Source: Chloroflexota bacterium (lineage in GTDB: Bacteria; Chloroflexota; Anaerolineae; Aggregatilineales; UBA2796). Taken from it: a stretch of 8,536 nt of DNA. Of this stretch, positions 1 to 5,348 are shown in pieces. Below the pieces are notes generated by a model that saw only the letters and a program-made list of their open reading frames with translations, searched no databases and had not been told where the DNA came from. Position 1 is the first letter of the stretch; the number at the start of each line of letters is the position of its first letter. Both the position numbers and the translations under genes were made by a program. The DNA lies in contig RFIM01000273.1 of NCBI GenBank assembly GCA_003695215.1, positions 1-8,536 of the forward strand, in the 5' to 3' direction.

Positions 1-576
1 ATCGGTGCGGCGCAAGGTGCCAATGCTCTGGAAGAAGGAATGCATCGACACCTGAGACATCTCGGCGCGCACTTGGCGGTAGAATTGATAGCCGCCGCGG
101 GGCGTGGTCAGGTAGCCGCCGATCAGTGTGAAGAAGCTCAGCAAGGGCGGCATGCGGAAGAGCAATGCAGCGATTGCTGGGATGCCTGAGAGCTTAAGCA
201 GGATGTTGAGCGAACTGCCGTGAATCGGCGAGCCAATGACCGCCACTTTGACGATCTTCTCAGGGTAGCGCATGGCAGTGCTAAGCGAGACCGTGCCGCC
301 CATTGAGTGGCCGATCAGCGGCGCCTTGACGATGCCGAGCCGATCCAGGAACTGGTTGACCATCTCGACATAAGTGTCGACTGTGTAGCTCGTGCCGACA
401 GACTCGCCAAAGCCCCAGAAATCAAGGGCGTAAGTGCGGAACTCCTTGCCGAGCGCCTCAATGGTCTGCCGCCACACTGACCAGGATTCCATCCAGCCGT
501 GTAGCAAGATCACAGGGCGGCCGCGCCCGTAAGCCTCATAGTGAATGATGCCCTGATCGGTTACCAGCGATGTCAC
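1..576 (-). CDS. Alpha/beta hydrolase, 3' end cut by window edge
   Basis: This is a partial gene: 192 codons are present and the frame is still open at base 1. The translation has the alpha/beta-hydrolase hallmarks in order: the oxyanion-hole His-Gly-Trp at residues 26-28, an Asp-Phe-Trp-Gly-Phe-Gly-Glu-Ser stretch at 52-59, and the nucleophile elbow Gly-His-Ser-Met-Gly-Gly at 89-94 with Ser91 as the expected nucleophile. The acid and histidine of the triad should lie in the missing part. No signal peptide is seen, so it is probably cytoplasmic. I chose GTG at 576 because AGGAG lies at 587-591, 10 nt upstream, and no ATG fits the fold. The gene follows the GTPase gene on the same strand after an 81-nt gap holding a strong hairpin, so it is probably the last seen gene of that operon. 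Substrate is unknown; esterase, lipase or haloperoxidase-like activities are all possible. Confidence 0.88.
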   Translation of the reverse strand, partial: MTSLVTDQGIIHYEAYGRGRPVILLHGWMESWSVWRQTIEALGKEFRTYALDFWGFGESVGTSYTVDTYVEMVNQFLDRLGIVKAPLIGHSMGGTVSLSTAMRYPEKIVKVAVIGSPIHGSSLNILLKLSGIPAIAALLFRMPPLLSFFTLIGGYLTTPRGGYQFYRQVRAEMSQVSMHSFFQSIGTLRRTD

Positions 577-600
577 CCGAAGGGTACTCCTGTGGGTAGG

Positions 601-627
601 CTGTGCCAAGCAGCGCGCTTGGCACAG
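601..627 (-). other. Perfect 11-bp hairpin between GTPase and hydrolase genes
   Basis: CTGTGCCAAGC (601-611) pairs perfectly with GCTTGGCACAG (617-627) across a 5-nt loop. In the minus-strand mRNA it begins about 30 nt after the GTPase stop and ends 9 nt before the AGGAG of the hydrolase gene. No run of T follows on either strand, so it is not a standard intrinsic terminator. It could be an attenuator, an mRNA-stability element or a protein-binding palindrome. The structure is seen directly; the role is inference. Confidence 0.7.
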
Positions 628-657
628 GTTGTGGCGTTATCTGTCACCTGATAGCGC

Positions 658-1200
658 TCAGTTGTCCATCTCCTCCAAGATGGAGTAGAGCAGCTCCAGC
701 AGGACAACTTTGACCTTCTCTTTATCTTTGGCCACGCAGGGCAGCAGCTTGACGTTATCATCAATGCGCAGCGCGATGCGCAGGTCTTCGGCAGGCCAGG
801 CTTCTTCCAAGTCCTGCTTGTTGGCCGCCACTACGTAAGGCGTTGGCGCGTAAGCGCGGAAGGTCTCCAGGATCGACTTGGCCTCGCGGAAGGTCTCAGG
901 CTTAGTGCTATCGACCATCACTACGAAGCCGAGCATGCCTTCTGCCAAGATTTCCCACATGAAGTCGAAGCGGCGCTGGCCGGGCGTCCCGAACAGGTAC
1001 AGCACCAAGTCGTCGTCAATGGTGATCCGCCCGAAGTCCATGGCCACAGTCGTCTGATCCTTGACTGTGGCTTCATAAGTGCCTTCTGAAACTTTGGTAT
1101 CAGTTGAGACCACGTCGATTTCGCTGATGGAACGGATGAATTCCGTCTTCCCTGAAGCGTAAGGTCCTGTAATGACCATTTTTACGGTTTGCACTGCCAT
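658..1200 (-). CDS. Small Ras-like GTPase of the MglA/CvnD type (COG2229)
   Basis: A complete 180-residue cytoplasmic G-domain protein. The Walker A/G1 motif is Gly-Pro-Tyr-Ala-Ser-Gly-Lys-Thr at 12-19, G3 is Gly-Thr-Pro-Gly-Gln at 71-75 (the usual Asp replaced by Gly), G4 is Asn-Lys-Gln-Asp at 127-130, and the G5 region is Cys-Val-Ala-Lys at 155-158. A Thr-Thr-Val-Ala-Met-Asp-Phe-Gly-Arg stretch at 50-58 probably carries the switch I threonine and is typical of the family that includes the actinobacterial conservon GTPase CvnD. Length fits a single G domain with no extra module. ATG at 1200 is preceded by a purine-rich GGTGGGG about 8 nt upstream. It lies 90 nt after a DUF4388/winged-helix gene, which suggests a GTP-dependent switch acting with that protein. 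No Roadblock/LC7 GTPase-activating partner (MglB, CvnB) is present in the window. Confidence 0.92.
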   Translation of the reverse strand: MAVQTVKMVITGPYASGKTEFIRSISEIDVVSTDTKVSEGTYEATVKDQTTVAMDFGRITIDDDLVLYLFGTPGQRRFDFMWEILAEGMLGFVVMVDSTKPETFREAKSILETFRAYAPTPYVVAANKQDLEEAWPAEDLRIALRIDDNVKLLPCVAKDKEKVKVVLLELLYSILEEMDN

Positions 1201-1290
1201 AGTAATCGCCCCACCTGCTTAGCTGTGTCACCTACAGCGAGTTGAGAAACGGAATAAAAGATCGCATGAGAACCTCTGCCCGCGCCAAGC

Positions 1291-2193
1291 CTACAGGTTG
1301 CGGATGCGGTCGATGAGCTTATTGATGACCGGCCGCTGTGGCATGTTGCTGGTGGCTTGGCTCGGGCGCCGCCCTGATTTTGGCGCCTCAGGCGCGATAG
1401 GCTTGACTAATTCTACCAGGCCCGCGCTCAACAGACCGTAGACAATTTGGCGGATGCCCATCTCGGTCATGTTGCAGGCTTTGGCAATTTGCCGAATCGT
1501 GTTCCTGCCATTGATGAACGAGACCACGCGCCATTCCTCAACGCTCAGCTGCACCTTGACCTTCGCGAACTTCTCAGCAGGCGATTCAGGGAAGCGCAGC
1601 GCGAAGTCGAGGTTTGGCAGCGCCTCGAGCAGCATTTTATCACGGCTGGTGCGCCGAATCATCTCGATAATGACGTTCTCCAGATCGATCGGCACTGTGA
1701 TCTTATCTGGTGGCGGCTGCTCGCCTTCTTCAAAGACGAATGGCTCTTGCGTCCAGTTGGCGAGATCATAAATGATCTCCAATGTATAGCGCTGTACGCT
1801 CTGGATGATATCCGCCTGTGAGACGTAATTAGCGTTGATCAGCAGAAGTGCTAGGGCCTTATCGCTAGCGTGCGCTGCTTTGCTGAGGATGATCCGATGT
1901 TGCTCATCGTTCAGCTTGCCTGCTCTGTGCAGCACGGTGGCCAAGTGATCGCTTTGGCTAGTGAGCCGCGCGTGGATCAGTTTGCCTTCGCGGAAGGCGA
2001 CGCGCGCGCGCTCAGCGCCGATTTGCAGCTCTGGGCGCTTGGTCTCGCCATCACCGAGGATGATCTCGCGCCCTGTGGGCACGCCTTCATAAATGTGCAG
2101 CGTTCCCGTCTTCTTGGCAAGGTTAATCAGATGGAGTAACTGCGTTGTGTGCAGGTCTTGAAGAGTGCCTTTTAGCTGTCTGGGTCGCGCCAT
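1291..2193 (-). CDS. DUF4388 (PATAN) domain protein with C-terminal winged helix
   Basis: 300 residues, no membrane segment or signal peptide. Residues 7-35 (Leu-Lys-Gly-Thr-Leu-Gln-Asp-Leu, then Leu-Leu-His-Leu-Ile-Asn-Leu, then Lys-Thr-Gly-Thr-Leu) are the classic opening of DUF4388/PATAN domains. The domain continues through the Phe-Arg-Glu-Gly-Lys-Leu-Ile-His-Ala segment at 67-75 to about 170. Residues 214-263 look like a winged helix-turn-helix ending in a Gly-Leu-Val-Glu-Leu wing. A Pro/Ser-rich linker and a short basic tail (291-300) follow. PATAN domains are known in bacterial signalling proteins, often as adaptors. I chose ATG 2193, with AAGG 10 nt upstream, over in-frame TTG 2232: 2232 falls about 8 nt after the expected start of the 2247-2255 promoter, and the conserved domain begins right after 2193. 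Next to the GTPase it is a candidate regulator or effector; this is inference. DNA binding is unproven. Confidence 0.85.
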   Translation of the reverse strand: MARPRQLKGTLQDLHTTQLLHLINLAKKTGTLHIYEGVPTGREIILGDGETKRPELQIGAERARVAFREGKLIHARLTSQSDHLATVLHRAGKLNDEQHRIILSKAAHASDKALALLLINANYVSQADIIQSVQRYTLEIIYDLANWTQEPFVFEEGEQPPPDKITVPIDLENVIIEMIRRTSRDKMLLEALPNLDFALRFPESPAEKFAKVKVQLSVEEWRVVSFINGRNTIRQIAKACNMTEMGIRQIVYGLLSAGLVELVKPIAPEAPKSGRRPSQATSNMPQRPVINKLIDRIRNL

Positions 2194-2246
2194 AAGATTG
2201 TACCTTGCCTCACTGCGTTCTTTGCTTGCCAAGTTTGCGTAGCCTC

Positions 2247-2255
2247 ATTATAGCA
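2247..2255 (-). promoter_or_regulatory. Extended -10 promoter before DUF4388 gene
   Basis: On the minus strand these bases read TGCTATAAT, a consensus -10 hexamer with the upstream TG of extended -10 promoters. No good -35 hexamer lies 16-18 bp further up, which extended -10 promoters can tolerate. Transcription would start near 2240, giving a leader of roughly 47 nt to ATG 2193. Confidence 0.55.
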
Positions 2256-2326
2256 AGCCTTGCTTCAGAATGCTCGCGCCAAATTTGCAGCGCACGCGCG
2301 TAGGCTTGCTCTTCCACTTTTGGGCG

Positions 2327-2355
2327 ATTATACAATGGTCGGCTCCAGACTTCAA
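2327..2355 (-). promoter_or_regulatory. Sigma-70-type promoter for DUF4388-GTPase-hydrolase operon
   Basis: On the minus strand, TTGAAG (2355-2350; 4 of 6 match to TTGACA) is followed by exactly 17 bp and then a perfect TATAAT (2332-2327). It is the best complete promoter in the window. It points toward the DUF4388 gene, with a leader of about 125 nt that contains the second -10 box. It lies in the 191-bp stretch after the upstream hydrolase stop, so it marks an operon boundary. Confidence 0.6.
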
Positions 2356-2423
2356 GTAGGCTAGCGCAGCTCTTCAATAGCCATTCGCTTCGATAGCTAT
2401 TCTATCAAGCTATGCTAACAATT

Positions 2424-3305
2424 TCAGGGCGTTTCAGGCAAATATTGCTCAAACCAGGCGCATACGTGCTGCGCGAAAGCCGCGCCTGCCACTTGCGAAG
2501 CCTGATGATGCGCTGCGCCTGCTACTTGCCAGACTACCGCCCGTGAGCCGCTGCGCACAGAGAGCTCTGCCACTTCAGCGGCGCTGATCAGATCGTCGGC
2601 AGCGCCGTGAATGAGCAAGATTGGCGCTTGGATGTGCGGAATCCAGCGCACGGCGTCCACTTGATCGATCCTGCCGCGCGTGATCGTCGCTGCGAAGACC
2701 AGAGCCCAAGCCGCTAGCAGCCAGCCGAGCGGCAGCGGCACGCCATAGCGCCACAAGCGCCGCGCCAGGGTCTGTTTCAGGCGCGCCACGGCGCCTTCGG
2801 CCACAAGCGCCGCAATGCGATCGGTGATCGCCGCTGTGATGATAGCCGTGGTAGCACCTAAACTGAAGCCTAGCACGCCTGCGCGCTGAATGCCTCGCGC
2901 CGCTAAAAAATCGAGCGCGCCCAGCAGATCGTCCTTCTCATACATGCCGAAGGTCACGTACTGCCCTTCTGAGCGCCCATGAGCGCGGAAATCGAACATC
3001 AGCACGTTGAAGCCTGCCTTGTGCAAGGTCTGAGCGTGCGGCAGCTCGCGCTCGCGGCTGCCCTCGCGCCCATGGCAGATGATCACTGTGCGCGCGGTCG
3101 TTCGCGCCGCAGGAATCCACCATCCGTCTAGGCGCAAGCCATCGCGGCTGAGGAATTGAACGGACTCAAACGCCAAGCCGTAGCGCTCAGGCGAATCAGG
3201 CGGGCTTGGCGGCGTGGGGCGTAGCAGGGCACGCGCCATCAGGTAGGCGCAAAGCAGGAATCCGAGCAGAACCAGGCTTGGGATCAGGCACAGCAAGCTC
3301 AACAA
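2424..3305 (-). CDS. Membrane-anchored alpha/beta hydrolase
   Basis: 293 residues. An uncharged hydrophobic stretch at 2-24 followed by Arg25 predicts an N-terminal membrane anchor. The hydrolase domain follows: Ile-Cys-His-Gly-Arg-Glu-Gly at 76-82 (oxyanion region), Asp-Phe-Arg-Ala-His-Gly-Arg-Ser at 105-112, nucleophile elbow Gly-Phe-Ser-Leu-Gly at 146-150 (Ser148), His-Gly-Ala-Ala-Asp at 233-237 (probable acid Asp237), and Gly-Ala-Ala-His at 263-266 (probable His266). The triad therefore looks intact. A second hydrophobic patch at 189-208 is probably a lid helix. Resemblance is to the YqkD/BAAT-like or dienelactone hydrolase-like families; substrate unknown. The start is uncertain: TTG 3305 lies 3 nt after the TAG of the lipoprotein gene, AGTAGG overlaps that stop, and TTG codons at 3302 and 3296 are alternatives. 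This placement suggests translational coupling. ATG at codon 23 would delete the anchor and is less likely. Confidence 0.85.
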   Translation of the reverse strand: MLSLLCLIPSLVLLGFLLCAYLMARALLRPTPPSPPDSPERYGLAFESVQFLSRDGLRLDGWWIPAARTTARTVIICHGREGSRERELPHAQTLHKAGFNVLMFDFRAHGRSEGQYVTFGMYEKDDLLGALDFLAARGIQRAGVLGFSLGATTAIITAAITDRIAALVAEGAVARLKQTLARRLWRYGVPLPLGWLLAAWALVFAATITRGRIDQVDAVRWIPHIQAPILLIHGAADDLISAAEVAELSVRSGSRAVVWQVAGAAHHQASQVAGAAFAQHVCAWFEQYLPETP

Positions 3306-3308
3306 GGC

Positions 3309-4520
3309 CTACTTTGATGGCGCGATCTCGGTGATCACGACGCGCAGGAGTTTATCGCCAGGCGGCGGATTCGGGAAGCGCAGCGGATCAGAGGGATCGC
3401 GTTTGGTCAAGCGGCGCAGCACGTCCATGCCGCGCCGCACAACGCCAAAGATGGTGTACTGCTTATTGAAGCCTTCTTGCGGTAAGGGCGCCAAGGTGAT
3501 GAAGAACTGCGCGCTAGCGCTGTTCGGCACGCCGCGCTGATTCGCCATTGCTACCATGCCTTCGCGGTCAAAAAGCAGGCCGTTATCATGCTCATCGACG
3601 ATGAAATAGCCAGCTGTGCCGCCGCCGCTGCCGCTTGGATCGCCTGTCTGCACAATGTCATCGGTCACTAAATGGAAAGTGATATCATCGTACCAGCCCT
3701 GCCGCGCTAGGAAGACGAAATTGTTGACGGCCACTGGCGCTGCACGCGGTAGCAACTCAATCTCGACCTCGCCTTTCTCGGTATAAAGCGTGGCGATGTA
3801 CCGCGCATCGAGGTTGATCTGCAGCGCGGGCTGTTTGGCAAAGTGCCGCTGGCCCAGCAAGAGCAAGCGCACGGCATCGCCAATAGCACGTTCGCTCAGC
3901 GCGCCGCTGTATGGCCGCCCTTGCAGGAACAGAGCAGGTGCGCCGCGCAAAGCGCGGCTTTGTGCTTCTTGCACGGCACGCCGGATCAGCGGCGCGTAGG
4001 TTTGCGCATCCAGCGCCGCCTTGAAGGCTGCCAAATCAGAGATGCCAATGCGCTGCGCATAGTCGTCCAGCGCTGCGCGGAATTCCTCAGGTGTCAGGGC
4101 GCGCCATGCCGCTTGCTCGGCGAAGAGCAAATCGTGCAGCTGCCAGAAGGCGCCTTGCGCCGCGGCTGCCTCAAGCGCTTGTGCCGCTAGAAAGGCTTTG
4201 TCGTGTTGCGGCTGCGGAAAGTGCCGCCATGTCAGGCGAATTTGCTCAGGATACTGCGTGTATAGCCGCAGCAAAGCGCGCGCCACGATCAAGCATGGCT
4301 CGGATTGTAGGTCGCCGTAGTGCACAATGTGCAAAAAGGCATCGGCCCTGCCCAAATCGTGATCGGCAATGCCGCGATCAGGTGTGGGCGTGCGCAGCGG
4401 CAAGGTCACGATCACGGTTGGCGGTCGGACAGGCGTAGTTGTAGGCAGCGGTGCGCTAGCACAAGCGCTCAGCGCTAGTGAGGCGCACACAAGCAAGCCG
4501 AGTCGCCTAAGCTCTACCAT
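3309..4520 (-). CDS. Lipoprotein: DsbA-like thioredoxin fold fused to cyclophilin
   Basis: 403 residues. Residues 1-20 are a lipoprotein signal with lipobox Leu-Ser-Ala-Cys (lipidated Cys20), then a Thr/Pro-rich linker to about 48. Residues 60-222 match a DsbA-like thioredoxin fold, including Trp-Arg-His-Phe-Pro at 98-102 and the cis-Pro loop Gly-Ala-Pro-Ala at 193-196. The usual Cys-X-X-Cys is Ser73-Glu-Pro-Cys76, so the nucleophilic cysteine is missing. Residues 240-403 are a cyclophilin-type peptidyl-prolyl isomerase with Gln-Thr-Gly-Asp-Pro (291-295), Met-Ala-Asn (325-327) and Ala-Gln-Phe-Phe-Ile-Thr (337-342). The catalytic Arg of Phe-His-Arg-Val is Leu284, and the loop after it is one residue shorter than usual. 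The two-domain architecture is, as I recall, found in Chloroflexota envelope proteins. ATG 4520 overlaps the SDR gene by 14 nt, pointing to coupled translation; no clear ribosome site is seen. Expected outside the membrane, acting as chaperone or weak foldase. Confidence 0.88.
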   Translation of the reverse strand: MVELRRLGLLVCASLALSACASAPLPTTTPVRPPTVIVTLPLRTPTPDRGIADHDLGRADAFLHIVHYGDLQSEPCLIVARALLRLYTQYPEQIRLTWRHFPQPQHDKAFLAAQALEAAAAQGAFWQLHDLLFAEQAAWRALTPEEFRAALDDYAQRIGISDLAAFKAALDAQTYAPLIRRAVQEAQSRALRGAPALFLQGRPYSGALSERAIGDAVRLLLLGQRHFAKQPALQINLDARYIATLYTEKGEVEIELLPRAAPVAVNNFVFLARQGWYDDITFHLVTDDIVQTGDPSGSGGGTAGYFIVDEHDNGLLFDREGMVAMANQRGVPNSASAQFFITLAPLPQEGFNKQYTIFGVVRRGMDVLRRLTKRDPSDPLRFPNPPPGDKLLRVVITEIAPSK

Positions 4521-5238
4521 AGACAGGGATGGCGGCGCCGCTGATATCGCGTGCGCTATCCGAGACGAGAAAGAGAATGACCTCAGCCAGCGACTCAGGC
4601 GTCACCCAGCGGCTGTGATCGGCGTTGGGATCGCTCCTGCGGTTTTGCGGCGTATCAATCACGCTGGGCATGACGGCGTTGACCGTGATGCCATATTCAG
4701 CCAGCTCAGCTGCCATGCTCTCGGTCAGGCGCAGCACAGCCGACTTGCTAGCGCTGTAGCCTGAGATGGTCGGCAGCCCGCTGAGCGCTGCCCGTGCCGC
4801 GATGTTCACAATGCGCCCACGCGTTTTATGTGCCACCATGCTGCGCACCACTGCAGCGCTGAGCAGAAAGGCCGTCTTGGCGTTGATGTTCATCATGAAA
4901 TCCCAAACCTCCTCATCCATCTCGTGGACAGGCCCGCCAGCTTTGAAGCCGCCCGCCACGTTCACGAGGATATCCACCTTGCCATAATGTGCCACCACGC
5001 GCCCGATAAACTCATCGATAGCAGCGCGTTTCTGAGTCAAATCAAGCGCGCCGATCAGCATCTGATCCAGAGCGAGATTGGCCTCGCGCAGCCGCTGACG
5101 CAAGGAATCCTCGCGCAAGTCCACCAGCGCCAGCTTGATATCCGCAGCGTGGAACGAGCGCGTGACTGCTATGCCCAAGTTGCCGCCCGCACCGCTGATC
5201 ACAGCGACTTTGCCCGCCAATTCGGGATAAATTGCCAT
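4507..5238 (-). CDS. SDR-family NAD(P)-dependent oxidoreductase, catalytic Ser replaced
   Basis: A complete 243-residue classical short-chain dehydrogenase/reductase. The dinucleotide site is Ser-Gly-Ala-Gly-Gly-Asn-Leu-Gly at 15-22. Asp40 ends the second strand, which usually indicates NAD(H) preference. Asn-Val-Ala-Gly is at 93-96, the helix-4 Asn at 117 or 119, and the active-site Tyr161-X-X-X-Lys165 is intact. The catalytic serine is expected 13 residues before the tyrosine, and that position is Ala148 (Asn-Ile-Ala-Ala-Arg-Ala-Ala at 145-151). The C-terminal Pro-Ser-Val-Ile-Asp-Thr-Pro-Gln-Asn (191-199) and Ser-Arg-Trp-Val (209-212) belong, as I recall, to an SDR subgroup that also carries Ala here. 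ATG 5238 is chosen because the fold begins at once and an extended -10 box lies just upstream. It heads a three-gene operon. Substrate is unknown. Confidence 0.9.
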   Translation of the reverse strand: MAIYPELAGKVAVISGAGGNLGIAVTRSFHAADIKLALVDLREDSLRQRLREANLALDQMLIGALDLTQKRAAIDEFIGRVVAHYGKVDILVNVAGGFKAGGPVHEMDEEVWDFMMNINAKTAFLLSAAVVRSMVAHKTRGRIVNIAARAALSGLPTISGYSASKSAVLRLTESMAAELAEYGITVNAVMPSVIDTPQNRRSDPNADHSRWVTPESLAEVILFLVSDSARDISGAAIPVYGRA

Positions 5239-5277
5239 AAATGCCCGACTCTCGCTTCGTGATAAGATTGCGCGCCT

Positions 5278-5286
5278 ATTATAGCA
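5278..5286 (-). promoter_or_regulatory. Extended -10 promoter of the SDR operon
   Basis: The minus strand reads TGCTATAAT, the same nine bases as the element at 2247-2255. No recognisable -35 hexamer is found 16-18 bp upstream in the GCGC-rich sequence. The expected start near 5271 leaves a leader of about 33 nt to ATG 5238. Location between the sugar-transferase stop (5349) and the SDR start supports it as the operon promoter. Confidence 0.55.
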
Positions 5287-5348
5287 CGCGCGCGGCGCAG
5301 CGTAGCCATTGCGCCTGTTATGCGCCGCTTTTTGAGCAGGCTCTCAGC

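Noticed and set aside
1999..2012. Alternating CG tract as possible Z-DNA or special repeat
   Set aside because: It lies inside the DUF4388 gene, encodes ordinary residues (Glu-Arg-Ala-Arg-Val), and GCGC words are common throughout the window.
1447..2139. Plus-strand open frames opposite the DUF4388 gene
   Set aside because: They are antisense to a clear gene, share its codon periodicity, and show no recognisable domain or ribosome site.
2194..2232. Thirteen-codon N-terminal extension of the DUF4388 protein from TTG 2232
   Set aside because: The extension has no family-like sequence, and TTG 2232 would lie about 8 nt after the start predicted from the -10 box at 2247-2252. ATG 2193 has its own AAGG. 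The upstream promoter could still allow it.
2393..2413. Hairpin ATAGCT/AGCTAT after the membrane hydrolase gene
   Set aside because: Only a 6-bp AT-rich stem with a 9-nt loop and no T-run, too weak to call a terminator.
3790..5262. Plus-strand open frames opposite the lipoprotein and SDR genes
   Set aside because: They are rich in Arg, Ala and Cys as expected for antisense reads of GC-rich coding DNA, and both sense genes are confidently identified.
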